Positions 18,882-28,005 are shown, counted from the first letter of the stretch. The stretch: 64,000 bases of DNA from Nonomuraea angiospora (GCF_014873145.1 NZ_JADBEK010000001.1:1364001-1428000), one strand, 5' to 3'. Translations and numbers: made by a program. Notes: a model not told the origin generated them from the letters alone.

Positions 18882-20365
18882 GGTGCGGCTCCTGTGATGA
18901 CGGTGTGCGCGATGACGCTCTCCGGACTGACCCGGGGGTCGAAACACGCGACGTTGCGGCCCTCGTACAGGACCTGGATGCGGTCGGCGTTGGCGGTCAG
19001 CTCGTTGAGCTCGCTGCTGGCGAGCAGCACGGCCACGCCCTGGTCGGCGAGGTGGCGCACCTGCCGGTAGAGGTCGGCCTTGGCGCCGACGTCCAGGCCG
19101 CGCGTGGGCTCGTCCAGCAGCAGGACCTTGATCCCGCCGCGGGTGATCCACTTGGCCAGCACCACCTTCTGCTGGTTGCCGCCGGACAGTTGCCCCACGA
19201 GCTGGCCGGCTCCGGCGGCCTTGACGCCCAGGCCGGCGAGCGCGGGCCGGGAGAGACGCCGCCCGAGCCGGCCGGGCAGCAACCACGGCGGCCGGCCGAG
19301 CGCGCCGATCGCGGCGTTGCGGCTCACGGACAGCCCGAGCATCAGGCCCTGCTCCTTCCTGCTCTCCGGTACCAGCGCCAGGCCCGCGCGCACGGCGGCG
19401 GCCGGGCTGCCGGCCTTGAGCGGGCGGCCGTCCAGCCGGGCCGTGACCTGCGCGTTGAGGTCGCCGAACAGGGCGCGCAGCAGCGTGGTGCGTCCCGCGC
19501 CGCCCAGCCCGGCGAGCCCGACGACCTCGCCGGGCCGCACCTCGATGCCGCGTACGTCGAGCAGCCCGGGCACGTGCACCCGCTCGACGCCGAGCAGCGG
19601 CTCGCCCTCGGGCGCGGCCCGGTCGGTGGTCCCCACGAGCTCGCCGGCCTCGCCGATCATCGCGGCCACGATCTCGTCAGGGCCGGTCGAGGCCAGGTCG
19701 TAGACGCCGGCCGTGCGGCCGTCGCGCAACACGGTGGCGCGGTCGCCGATCTCCATCACCTCGTCCATGCGGTGCGAGATGAAGATCACCGAGCGTCCTT
19801 CCGCGGTGAGGGACCGGATGACCTCGAACACCGCGAGCAGCTCGCTCTCGCCGAGCGTGGCCGACGGCTCGTCCATGACGATGACGCGCGCGTCGGCCGT
19901 CAGCGCCTTGGCGATGGCGGTGAGCTGCTGGGCGGCGATCGGCAGGTCCCTGACCCGGGTGGTGACCGGGAAGGAGGCGCCGACCCGGTCCAGCGCCTCG
20001 CGGGCGAGCTTCGCGCGCCGTGCCCGGCGCACGAACGGTCCCAGCCGGGGTGCCCGGCCCAGCAGCAGGTTCTGCGCGACGGTGAGGTCGGGCAGCAGGT
20101 CCAGCTCCTGGTAGATGACGGCGATGCCGGCCGTCAGGCCCGCGTGCGGGGTGGCGGGCCTGAAAGGCTGCCCGTCCAGCAGGATCGTGCCCTCGTCGGG
20201 CTGGTAGGACCCGGCCAGGATCTTCATGAGGGTGCTCTTGCCGGCTCCGTTCTCGCCCAGCAGGCAGTGCACCTCGCCGGGGCGCACGCTCAGCTCCACG
20301 CCGTCCAGGGCGACGGTGCCGGGAAAGCGCTTGACGATGCCGGTCATGCGCAGGCGTTCGGTCAT
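18878..20365 (-). CDS. Ribose-type ABC transporter ATP-binding protein (RbsA family)
   Basis: 495 residues with two fused ABC domains. The first has Walker A GENGAGKST; the second has the degenerate P-loop typical of the RbsA family (GLGGAGRTT) plus the signature LSGGNQQKVVLAKW and Walker B VLLLDEPTRGLD. GGAG precedes the ATG at 20365, which overlaps the SorC stop. It powers import through the neighbouring permease. Confidence 0.94.
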   Translation of the reverse strand: MTERLRMTGIVKRFPGTVALDGVELSVRPGEVHCLLGENGAGKSTLMKILAGSYQPDEGTILLDGQPFRPATPHAGLTAGIAVIYQELDLLPDLTVAQNLLLGRAPRLGPFVRRARRAKLAREALDRVGASFPVTTRVRDLPIAAQQLTAIAKALTADARVIVMDEPSATLGESELLAVFEVIRSLTAEGRSVIFISHRMDEVMEIGDRATVLRDGRTAGVYDLASTGPDEIVAAMIGEAGELVGTTDRAAPEGEPLLGVERVHVPGLLDVRGIEVRPGEVVGLAGLGGAGRTTLLRALFGDLNAQVTARLDGRPLKAGSPAAAVRAGLALVPESRKEQGLMLGLSVSRNAAIGALGRPPWLLPGRLGRRLSRPALAGLGVKAAGAGQLVGQLSGGNQQKVVLAKWITRGGIKVLLLDEPTRGLDVGAKADLYRQVRHLADQGVAVLLASSELNELTANADRIQVLYEGRNVACFDPRVSPESVIAHTVITGAAP

Positions 20366-21303
20366 GGCTCCTCCAGCAGGTGGATGGCGTTCTGGTCGTC
20401 GGTGATCAGCACGTCGCAGAGCCCGTTCGTCACGACGGCACGGCACACCGCCCGCTTGGCCTCGCCGCTGACCAGCGCGACCGAGGTGGTGGCCGAGCGC
20501 AGGGCGTCCAGGGAGAGGCCGAGCGTGCGGCCGTCGAGGTCCGGGTCGACGATCCGGCCCCGCGCGTCGATGAAGCGGCCCAGCACGTCGCCGACCGCGC
20601 CGGCCCGGGAGAGCCTGTCGAGGTCGTCGGCGTCGATCTGGCCGGAATCGACCAGCACCGAGTCGCTGCCCATGCCGCCGGGGCTGAACAGGAACAGGTC
20701 CGCCCTGGCGGCCAGCGCGAGCACGTCGGAGACGGCCCGGTCGCTCTCCAGCACCGCCCGGGTGCTCTGCTGCTCCACGATCGCGGGCGCGGTCAGCAAC
20801 GTCGCGGTGCCGCCGCCGTGGTGGGCGATCATGCTCGCCATGCTGTGCGCACTGGTCGGCTGCCGCGACCGGCTGAGCGCGCCGTTGATCTGCACCACGT
20901 TGACGCCGGTGGCCCAGCCGGGGGCGAGCCCTCCGGCCAGCCGGTCGAGCGTCCGCCCCCAGGAGACCCCGATCAGCCGGGGCACGGGCCGGATCTCCGT
21001 CAGGTGGTCGGCTCCGGCCGCGGCCACCCGGTCGCGCACCTGCTCGGCGTCGCGGTCGCCGCCGCTCGCCACCACGATGGCGTCCCGCAGCCCGAACCGC
21101 TCCTTCAGCGAGCGCTCCAGGGTGCGCACCCGGGAACGCGGATGCAGCACCTCGATCCGGACGATGCCGACCTCGCGCGCCTCGGCCAGCATCCGCCCCA
21201 CCTTCCAGCGGGTCAGGTGCAGCGCGTGCGCGATCTGCTCCTGCGTCTCACCGCTTTCGTAGTAGCGCACGGCCACCTGGTACAACTGGTCGTCGTCGGT
21301 CAT
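20362..21303 (-). CDS. SorC-family (DeoR-like) sugar-responsive regulator
   Basis: 313 residues. An N-terminal HTH region (ETQEQIAHALHLTRWKVGRMLAEA) precedes the SorC sugar-binding domain, with GVSWGRTLDRL and a terminal block around CDVLITDDQNA. SorC proteins (DeoR of Bacillus, LsrR, SorC) bind phosphorylated sugars and usually repress catabolic operons. The ATG at 21303 overlaps the kinase stop. The palindrome at 24987-25000 upstream of the operon is its probable operator; the effector is probably the phosphosugar made by the adjacent FGGY kinase. Confidence 0.9.
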   Translation of the reverse strand: MTDDDQLYQVAVRYYESGETQEQIAHALHLTRWKVGRMLAEAREVGIVRIEVLHPRSRVRTLERSLKERFGLRDAIVVASGGDRDAEQVRDRVAAAGADHLTEIRPVPRLIGVSWGRTLDRLAGGLAPGWATGVNVVQINGALSRSRQPTSAHSMASMIAHHGGGTATLLTAPAIVEQQSTRAVLESDRAVSDVLALAARADLFLFSPGGMGSDSVLVDSGQIDADDLDRLSRAGAVGDVLGRFIDARGRIVDPDLDGRTLGLSLDALRSATTSVALVSGEAKRAVCRAVVTNGLCDVLITDDQNAIHLLEEP

Positions 21304-22820
21304 GCGCCGCGGCTCCGTCCTGGCTGGCTCAGCCGGTGGGAGATCTCTGTGGTGGCCCGCGTGGCCGCGCGGTAGTCGGCGTAACCGGCCTGGTACGCCG
21401 CCACGTGCTCGGCGACCGGCTCGACTGTGCGCACCCGGGGCGCGTACTGCGCCGCGGCCTCCGCCAGCGAGGCGTGCCATCCGGAGCCGGCCGCGGCGAG
21501 CACCGAGCAGGCGCGCAGCGTGAGATTGTCACCGGCCACCAGGTGGACCGGCCGCCCGAGCACGTCCGCGGTCGTCTGGAGCCACAGCTCGTTGTGCCGG
21601 ATGCCGCCGGACAGGAAGACCTCGTCCACGGCGATCCCGCCGTCGGTGAAGGAGTCGATGACCTGGCGGGTGCCGTACGCGACGCCCTCCACGGCGGCCC
21701 GGTAGACCTGCTCGGGAGAGCTGGCCAGGGTCAGCCCGAGCACCGCGCCCCGCAGGCGCGGATCGCGTAGCGGCGTGCGATTGCCCATGAAGTAGTCCAG
21801 GACGATCAGCCCGTGCTCGACCGGCGGCAGCGCCGCCGCGGCCTTGATGAGGCCGCCGAGCTCGCTCCGCGGCCGCCCGATGAGCCGTTCGCCCGCCCAG
21901 GCCAGCACGGACCCCGCGCTCACCTGGCCGCCCTCCACGAGCCAGCGCCCCGTGTGCAGCGCGTCCGGGTACGGCCCCCAGACTGTCGGGGGGAAGACCG
22001 GTTCGTCGATCTCCGTGACGAACGCGTTGGACGTGCCGCAGACGATCGACACCCGCCCTTCCGGGGCGCCGCCGATGGCCAGCAGCGACAGGTGCGCGTC
22101 GATGCCGCCCGAGACGACGACGGCGGGACCGGTGACGCCGAGCTCCTCGCGGGCCCGCGCGTCCAGCGGCCCGACCGGGTCGCCGACGGGCACGACCTCG
22201 TCCGGCAGCTTGCCGGCCAGGTCGCCGATGCCGAGCGAGGCGTACAGGTCGTGCGGGGAGCCCGCGCCGCGCGGGTCGTAGTTGCTCTTGCAGACCGCGT
22301 TCATCCGCGAGGCCGCCCATCGCCCGGTGAGCCGCCACACCATGTAGTCCACCGCCTCGGCGATGCGCGCGGCGGCCCGGTAGGTCTCGGGCTCGTGGCG
22401 GGCCAGCCACATGGCCTTGGGCACCAGCCACTCGACCGCGTCGCTGCCGCCGGCGTAGCGCAGGACCGGGTGGCCGGTCGCGGCGGTCAGGGCCGACTCC
22501 TCGCTCGCGCGGCCGTCCATCCACAGCAGGGCCGGCCGCAGCGGACGGCCCTGCCCGTCCAGGACGGCCACCGTCGAGGCCGTGGTCGCCACCGCGACCC
22601 CGGCGACGGACGGGTGGCCCGCCTCGGCGAGCGCCTCGCGGGCGGCGTGGACGCTCGCCCGCCACCAGTCGTCCGGATCCTGCTCGGCCCACCCGGGACG
22701 GGGGAAACTCGTCGGGTACGCGGCGTGGCCCGCCCCCATCGGCGCACCCTCGACGCTGTAGACCGCGGCCCGTGCGCCTTCGGTTCCCAGATCGAGAGCG
22801 AGGAAAGCCGTCACTGTCAC
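21300..22820 (-). CDS. FGGY-family carbohydrate kinase
   Basis: 506 residues. The N-terminal ATP-binding motif FLALDLGTEGARAAVYS and the C-terminal FGGY-type segment (GIAVDEVFLSGGIRHNELW) mark it as a xylulokinase/ribulokinase/LsrK-like sugar kinase. The GTG start overlaps the dehydrogenase stop. It phosphorylates an imported sugar or the ketose made by the upstream dehydrogenase. Exact substrate unknown; context with DeoC favours a route to a deoxypentose or ketose phosphate. Confidence 0.9.
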   Translation of the reverse strand: MTVTAFLALDLGTEGARAAVYSVEGAPMGAGHAAYPTSFPRPGWAEQDPDDWWRASVHAAREALAEAGHPSVAGVAVATTASTVAVLDGQGRPLRPALLWMDGRASEESALTAATGHPVLRYAGGSDAVEWLVPKAMWLARHEPETYRAAARIAEAVDYMVWRLTGRWAASRMNAVCKSNYDPRGAGSPHDLYASLGIGDLAGKLPDEVVPVGDPVGPLDARAREELGVTGPAVVVSGGIDAHLSLLAIGGAPEGRVSIVCGTSNAFVTEIDEPVFPPTVWGPYPDALHTGRWLVEGGQVSAGSVLAWAGERLIGRPRSELGGLIKAAAALPPVEHGLIVLDYFMGNRTPLRDPRLRGAVLGLTLASSPEQVYRAAVEGVAYGTRQVIDSFTDGGIAVDEVFLSGGIRHNELWLQTTADVLGRPVHLVAGDNLTLRACSVLAAAGSGWHASLAEAAAQYAPRVRTVEPVAEHVAAYQAGYADYRAATRATTEISHRLSQPGRSRGA

Positions 22821-23869
22821 TCCTCGTTCGGCAGGAAGAGGACCTTGGAGCTGAAGATCGAGCGGTCGCCGAGGCCGGCCATGGTCTCGGGCAGCGCGTC
22901 CAGCCCCAGCTCATGCGTGATCATGAACTTCCACGCGAGGCCGCCCGAGGCCAGCGCCTTGGCGGCCACCCGCCACTCCTCCCCGGGGAAGGGCGCGGAG
23001 AAGGAGTTCCAGGCGCCATGCAGGGTGACCTCGCGGCGAAGGAAGGAGCTGAAGGTGGCCTTCGGCAGCACCACGGGGTCGTGCGGGATGCCGATGAACA
23101 CCGCCTCGCCGTGCCGGGCCGCCAGGGCCACGGCCTGGTCGACCGTGGCGGGCACCCCCGCGGACTCGATGACCACGTCGTAGCCGTCGCCGGCCAGCTC
23201 GGCCGCCGCCTGCGCGCTGGTCGCGGTGTGCGTGGCGCCGGCTTCGGTGGCCATGGCGGCCTTCTGCTCATTGAGCTCGATGACCAGCACTTCGGACGCT
23301 CCGGCGATCCTGGCCCACTGCACGGCGAACAGCCCGATCGGGCCGGCGCCCACCACGGCCACCCGCCGGCCGCCGCGCATCCGGGTGCGCCACAGGGCGT
23401 GCAGCGCGATCGCGGCCGGGTCGAGCATGGCCGCGGCCCGCGGGTCGAGGTCGGGGGGCAGCACCATGAGGTTCTCGTCCGGCACGGTGACGTACTGCGC
23501 GTACGCGCCGTCCCTGCGGCTGCCGAAGTAGCCGTAGTCCTTGCACAGGCTGAAGTTGCCCTGGCTGCAGGGGGCGCAGGCGTGACAGGGGATGAGCGGG
23601 GGCACGGTGACCAGGTCGCCCTCGCGCACCCGGCCGGTGGCGGCCAGGCGGTCGCCGAGGCGCACCACGTGCCCCGAGAACTCATGGCCGCAGATGATCG
23701 GGAAATGGTAGGCCCCCGCGCGCAGCATGCGTGGAATGTCAGAGCCGCACACCCCACAGGCCGCGACACGGACGAGCGCCTCGCCGGGGCCTGGTTCGGG
23801 CACGGGCACCTGCTCGACCCTGATGTCGCCGGGGGCGTGGAGTACCGCGGCCCGCATGGTTTCCGACAT
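22817..23869 (-). CDS. Zinc-dependent medium-chain alcohol/polyol dehydrogenase
   Basis: 350 residues. Catalytic zinc ligands are in CGVCGSD and GHEFSGHV; the Rossmann motif is VVGAGPIGLFAVQ. The structural-zinc region is modified (CHACAPCSQGNFSLC keeps four Cys). It resembles sorbitol, threonine and galactitol-phosphate dehydrogenases. Start at ATG 23869 with GAAAG 2 bases upstream; an upstream in-frame ATG is less likely. In this operon it probably oxidises a sugar alcohol to a ketose for the kinase. Confidence 0.88.
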   Translation of the reverse strand: MSETMRAAVLHAPGDIRVEQVPVPEPGPGEALVRVAACGVCGSDIPRMLRAGAYHFPIICGHEFSGHVVRLGDRLAATGRVREGDLVTVPPLIPCHACAPCSQGNFSLCKDYGYFGSRRDGAYAQYVTVPDENLMVLPPDLDPRAAAMLDPAAIALHALWRTRMRGGRRVAVVGAGPIGLFAVQWARIAGASEVLVIELNEQKAAMATEAGATHTATSAQAAAELAGDGYDVVIESAGVPATVDQAVALAARHGEAVFIGIPHDPVVLPKATFSSFLRREVTLHGAWNSFSAPFPGEEWRVAAKALASGGLAWKFMITHELGLDALPETMAGLGDRSIFSSKVLFLPNEE

Positions 23870-23923
23870 TCTTTCGCCTTTCTCCTTACGTGCTGACTGG
23901 CGCGTGCTCACTGGGCGGCTGCC

Positions 23924-24910
23924 TCACTGGGCGGCTGCGGCGAATTCGCCGGCCCCGGCGTACTGGGCCGCGTTGTCCGTGTCGATCAGCGCGGTGCCGG
24001 CGTCGATGGACGGCTCGACCTTCTCGCCCTTGCGAACCTTGAGCACTGTCTCCACGGCCTTCGCGCCGAGTGAGATGGGATCGTTGAGCGCGGTGGCCAC
24101 GTACTGGCCGGACGGGATCTGCTTGACCGCCTCCATGAGCCCGTCGACTCCGGCGACCAGGACCTTGTTCTTGCCGTTCTCCTTGAGCACCTGCAACGCG
24201 CCGAGCGCCATGTCGTCGTTGTGCGCGTAGACGGCGGCCACGTCGGGGTGGACCTGGAGCAGGTCCTGCATCGCGGTGACGGCCTTGGAGCGCACGTAGT
24301 CCGAGTACGGGCCCTCGATGATCTTGATCTTGGGGTTGGCCGCCACGGCCGCGTGGAAACCCGCGCTGCGGTCGCGGGCCACGGCGCCGCCGGCGTCGCC
24401 GCGGATCTCGATGACCTTGCCGCCCTTGGCGCCGAGCTGTTCGCTGAGCCGCTTGCCGACGAGCGCGCCCATCGCCTTGTTGTCACGCCCGACGTGGGCG
24501 ACCGCGCCCTCGGGCACCGGCCGGTCCACGGTCACGACCGAGACGCCCGCCGCCTTGGCCGCGGCGATGCCCGGCTGGACGCCCTGCGGATCCACGGGGT
24601 TGATGAGCAGGACGTCGACCTGGCGGGTGATGAGGTCCTGGATGTCGTTGTTCTGCTTGGTGACGTCGCCGCCGGCGTCGGCGAAGTACAGCTTGGCGCC
24701 GGCCTCCTTGGCGGCCGCCTCCGCTCCTTCGCGGAGCTGGACGTAGAAGGGGGACTGCTGGGTCGCCTGGCTGAAGCCGATGGCGACGGCGCCGTCCGCC
24801 GGCTTGCCCGTGCCCTCGCCGGATCCGCCGGGGGTGCTGGACACCGAGCATGCGGACAAGGCGGTGACCAGGAGGAGGGCGGGGATAGAGAGCGACCGGA
24901 ATGCACTCAT
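23924..24910 (-). CDS. Ribose-type sugar-binding lipoprotein (RbsB-like)
   Basis: 328 residues. The signal peptide ends in a lipobox (TALSAC), then a Ser/Gly linker, then a type I periplasmic binding fold (IGFSQATQQSPFYVQLREG, DVLLINPVDPQGV). GGAGG lies just before the ATG. First gene of the leftward SorC operon, and so closest to the palindrome at 24987-25000. It supplies substrate to the RbsA/RbsC-type importer in the same operon. Confidence 0.93.
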   Translation of the reverse strand: MSAFRSLSIPALLLVTALSACSVSSTPGGSGEGTGKPADGAVAIGFSQATQQSPFYVQLREGAEAAAKEAGAKLYFADAGGDVTKQNNDIQDLITRQVDVLLINPVDPQGVQPGIAAAKAAGVSVVTVDRPVPEGAVAHVGRDNKAMGALVGKRLSEQLGAKGGKVIEIRGDAGGAVARDRSAGFHAAVAANPKIKIIEGPYSDYVRSKAVTAMQDLLQVHPDVAAVYAHNDDMALGALQVLKENGKNKVLVAGVDGLMEAVKQIPSGQYVATALNDPISLGAKAVETVLKVRKGEKVEPSIDAGTALIDTDNAAQYAGAGEFAAAAQ

Positions 24911-24986
24911 TTGGGCCTCCGTATGTGACGTAGATAACGCACCGTAAGTCGCCTATTAACCTCGCTGCAACACTTGAGCCAGATTT

Positions 24987-25000
24987 TGCTCATATGAGCA
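24987..25000. promoter_or_regulatory. Perfect 14-base palindrome, probable SorC operator
   Basis: TGCTCATATGAGCA is fully self-complementary and sits 77 bases upstream of the first gene of the SorC operon, in a locally AT-rich stretch. A related half site (GGCTCAA, read on the minus strand) follows about 10 bases closer to the gene. Position and symmetry suit repression by the SorC protein encoded in the operon. Confidence 0.6.
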
Positions 25001-25543
25001 GAATGCGAGTGTGAGAGCCACACCTGTGGGGCGACGGCGGACTGTTTGCCCTGGCCAGCGCGCCGGCCCCGCCGGAGGGCGTCCGTAGCCCGCCCGAGCC
25101 AGTGGAGGTGTCAGGCGACGGCCGGAGCTGCGGCGATGGTGACCGCCAACCCGCCACCAGCCGGACGGTGCATCCCGGCACGGTTGAGCGAGTTCGCCTG
25201 CGTGCGATCGACGGGGTGCAGCCAAGGTGCCACAGCCACAGCCGGGCTCGCGGCCGGTCCCGAGGCTGTTGGCGAACAGGCCGCGCTCACCGCAGGTGGC
25301 TTGGCCTTGCTCGGGAACGTGATGCCATTCCTAGCGGGTCCAGTCCGTACGGCTTCCTCGTCGTCCTGGATTCCGAGCCCAGGATGGATCAGTGGTCTGG
25401 TGGGTCAGAGATTCCGATGACGTGCAGCGGCCCGCCGGACAACGCGCAGGGTCTTCAACGGGCGGGGCGAAGACGGCGGCGGTAGGCGGCGGCCGGCGGG
25501 GCGAAGACGGCCAGAAACCGCACGCCGGAGGCCGGCGTCCGAG
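25001..25543. other. Intergenic stretch without a recognisable gene
   Basis: Short open frames on both strands lack a ribosome binding site, normal codon pattern or recognisable motif. A 17-base direct repeat (GGCGGGGCGAAGACGGC) occurs twice near 25460 and 25497. It could hold a degraded gene or a leader region, but nothing is clear enough to name. Confidence 0.4.
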
Positions 25544-26428
25544 TCAGCCGGACAGGACGGCGGCCAGGTCGGCCGCCGGGCCCGGCGGCAGGGCGCCGTG
25601 CAGCAGCTCGACGCGGTGGACCAGCCGGGGCGCGGCCAGCGGCACCCCTGCCGGCACGGCCCCCCACAGGGAAGAGACGGAGAGGGCTGAGGCCGGCAGG
25701 AGGGTCAGGCCGTGGTCGGCGGCGACCAGGTTGAGGACGGTGTGCACGTTGTCCCCCTGATAGTCCAGCCCCACCGGGAACCCGTCGCCCACCAGGTCGC
25801 GCAGCCGGGCCAGCGGGCACAGCGGGGTCTGCAGCCAGCGCGCGTCCACCAGGTCGGCCAGCCCCAGCGCCGCCCGCCCGGCCAGGGGGTGACCGGCGGG
25901 CAGGGCCACGACCAGTTCCTCCTCGCTCACCCTGACGGCCGTCATCGGCCCGGCGTCCAGCAGGCGCAGCGGGTCGGACGGGGCGGCCAGCCCGTCGGCC
26001 AGGCCCAGGTCGGCCCGCCCTTCGGCGACCATCGCGACGGCCTGGTCGCGCCCGCAGGTGTGCAGGCTCACCTCCAGGCGCGGATTGCCGGCACGCGCCC
26101 GCGCCAGCCGGGCGGCCACGATGGGGTTGACGGCCAGCGGGGTGGCGGCCAGCCGCAGCCGGTGCCCGGGCCGGGCGGCGGCGCGCAGCACGTCGGCGCG
26201 GGCCGCGCGCAGGCGCAGCAGCAGCGGCCCGGCGTGCTCCAGCAGCCGCCGGCCGGCCTCGGTGGGCTCGACCGGGCGGCGCAGCAGCAGCGGCAGGCCG
26301 AGGTCGGCCTCCAGCGCGGCGATCTGCTGGGAGACGGCCGACTGGGTGTAGCCGAGCTCGGCGGCGGCCGCGGAGAACGAGCCGTGCCGGGCGACGGTCA
26401 CGAACGTGGTCAGCAAATGAGGATCCAT
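25544..26428 (-). CDS. LysR-family transcriptional regulator
   Basis: 294 residues. The N-terminal winged HTH is classic (MDPHLLTTFVTVARHGSFSAAAAELGYTQ split over residues 1-29), with the linker helix and a periplasmic-binding-like effector domain. It is divergent from the amidotransferase-like gene at 26499 with 70 bases between them, so it may regulate that gene. The effector is unknown. Confidence 0.92.
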   Translation of the reverse strand: MDPHLLTTFVTVARHGSFSAAAAELGYTQSAVSQQIAALEADLGLPLLLRRPVEPTEAGRRLLEHAGPLLLRLRAARADVLRAAARPGHRLRLAATPLAVNPIVAARLARARAGNPRLEVSLHTCGRDQAVAMVAEGRADLGLADGLAAPSDPLRLLDAGPMTAVRVSEEELVVALPAGHPLAGRAALGLADLVDARWLQTPLCPLARLRDLVGDGFPVGLDYQGDNVHTVLNLVAADHGLTLLPASALSVSSLWGAVPAGVPLAAPRLVHRVELLHGALPPGPAADLAAVLSG

Positions 26429-26498
26429 CAGTGTTGCTTATAGCAGGTCCACAAATCATCGTTGGCGCTTAACCAGGGGCGGCGGTCAGGATGAGGGC

Positions 26499-27185
26499 AT
26501 GAAAATCGCCCTCGTGGGGGATCGGTCCCCCAGTGTTCGTTCGCATGCCCGGATCCCGGTGGTCGTCGAGGCGCTGCGGGAGCGGGACGGCATCGCGCTC
26601 GACCCGTACTGGATCGCCACCACCGACGTGTCCGGCCTGGAGGGCTTCGACGGCATCTGGATCGTGCCTGGCAGCCCGTACCGGGACGAGGAGGGCGCCG
26701 TGGAGGCGGCGCGTGTCGCCCGGGAGCATCGGATCCCGCTCCTGGGCACGTGCGCGGGGTTCCAGCACATGCTGCTGGAGTTCGCGCGGCACGTGTGCGG
26801 GCTGGACGTGGCGCACGCCGAGAACGAGCCGGACGCGCGCGAGTTCCTGCTGACACCGCTGGCGTGCTCGCTGGCCGGGCACGAGGGGCGGGTGCGGATC
26901 TCGCCCGGGACGCTGATGGAGCAGATCATGGGCGAGCCCGTGACGGTGGAGTCCTACGTCTGCTCCTACGGGCTCAACGAGAGCTACACCCGGACACTGG
27001 CCGGGCACGGGCTGGTGTTCTCCGGGTACGCCGACGACGGGGCCGTGCGGGCGGCCGAGCTGCCCGGTCACCCGTTCTTCGTGGGCACGCTGTTCCAGCC
27101 GGAGCTGTCGGGGGACGGGCGGCGCGCGCACCCGGTGATCGCCGCCTTCGCCGCCGCGGTGGCCCGCCAGGCGGTTCGCACCTGA
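26499..27185 (+). CDS. CTP-synthase C-terminal-like class I glutamine amidotransferase homolog
   Basis: 228 residues. It begins MKIALVGDRSPSV and has the nucleophile elbow GTCAGFQHML, like the amidotransferase domain of CTP synthase. The usual catalytic His-Pro-Glu is FQPE here, so His is replaced by Gln while Glu stays. From memory, this substitution is typical of a stand-alone family annotated as CTP synthase C-terminal-related protein, some members of which have selenocysteine in place of Cys. It therefore probably does not release ammonia from glutamine normally. No synthase domain is nearby; function unknown. Confidence 0.82.
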   Translation: MKIALVGDRSPSVRSHARIPVVVEALRERDGIALDPYWIATTDVSGLEGFDGIWIVPGSPYRDEEGAVEAARVAREHRIPLLGTCAGFQHMLLEFARHVCGLDVAHAENEPDAREFLLTPLACSLAGHEGRVRISPGTLMEQIMGEPVTVESYVCSYGLNESYTRTLAGHGLVFSGYADDGAVRAAELPGHPFFVGTLFQPELSGDGRRAHPVIAAFAAAVARQAVRT

Positions 27186-27209
27186 CCTGCGCGGGTCCGG
27201 CCGCTTCGC

Positions 27210-27638
27210 TCAGGTTTCCGGGACCAGCAGGCCGGACAGCTTGCGCAGCGAGTGGCGCAGGAGGGCGAGGCTGACAGGGCGGACGAGCGGCCACAGCGCC
27301 CGGCCCAGCGGCCCGAACGGCAGTCGCAGCCGCTCGGCCCAGATCACGCGGCTGCCGCCGTCCTGGGGCCGGATCCGGATGGCGCCGTGGCCGCGGACGA
27401 ACCGGCCGGTGTGGGTGACCAGCACCAGGGTCGGGGGCTGCCAGGTCGTGATCGTCATGGTGTCCAGGAATCCGAACGGCCGCACTCCGGTGTAGGCCTC
27501 GACCGCGTGCTCGCCGACCCGGCGGGCCTCGGTCATGAACATCCACTCCCGGTGCCGCGGCCAGTCGGTGATCAGCGCGAACACCTGCTCCGGCGGCGCC
27601 GGCACGTGCACGGCGGCGCCCGCGTAGACGTACGTCAT
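27210..27638 (-). CDS. SRPBCC/START-like polyketide cyclase-type protein
   Basis: 142 residues with the START-like fold pattern: AAVHVPAPPEQVFALITDWPRH at the N-terminus, alternating beta strands, and a C-terminal helix (LALLRHSLRKL). Such proteins bind hydrophobic ligands or act as cyclases. The ATG overlaps the stop of the small DNA-binding-domain gene. No specific substrate can be inferred. Confidence 0.8.
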   Translation of the reverse strand: MTYVYAGAAVHVPAPPEQVFALITDWPRHREWMFMTEARRVGEHAVEAYTGVRPFGFLDTMTITTWQPPTLVLVTHTGRFVRGHGAIRIRPQDGGSRVIWAERLRLPFGPLGRALWPLVRPVSLALLRHSLRKLSGLLVPET

Positions 27639-27949
27639 CCCGGACCTCCGGCGGCCGGCTCCACGGCACAGGCGCGGTCGAGGGCGCGGCGGCGGGCGAA
27701 GGCCTGCCCGCCGAGGTCGCTCGCCAGCGCGGCGGCCTCCGGCAGCGTACGGCGCAGGCGGGAGACCAGCGACTGCCGCGCGTCGCCGGGGTCGGCGGGC
27801 GGCTCCTCGGGCCACAGGTCGGCGGCCAGCGCCTCGACGGTGACGGCCCGCCCGGCCGCCAGCGCCAGGCGCACCAGCAGCCGGCGCAGCCGGGCGCCCC
27901 CGACCGCGGCGGACTCGACCTCCAGCGGCCCCAGGATCGCCACACGCAC
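27635..27949 (-). CDS. Truncated SARP/AfsR-type DNA-binding domain protein
   Basis: 104 residues from a GTG start. It matches only the winged-helix DNA-binding domain of SARP/AfsR regulators (MRVAILGPLEVES, RLRRLLVRLALAAGRAVTVEALAADLW, LVSRLRRTLP). The usual continuation (a GGYRL-type strand and the ~150-residue BTAD) is missing; the tail is low-complexity Ala/Arg. It is either a decayed remnant or a minimal regulator. It is translationally coupled to the SRPBCC gene. Confidence 0.6.
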   Translation of the reverse strand: MRVAILGPLEVESAAVGGARLRRLLVRLALAAGRAVTVEALAADLWPEEPPADPGDARQSLVSRLRRTLPEAAALASDLGGQAFARRRALDRACAVEPAAGGPG

Positions 27950-28005
27950 ACGACCATGCTGCCACCTCCGGGGCGGCGTGCCCGTCTGTCAGGCGTGCCC
28001 GTGTG

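Noticed and set aside
25046..25485. Overlapping plus-strand frames of about 125 codons
   Set aside because: No ribosome site, irregular codon pattern and no recognisable motif; treated as non-coding.
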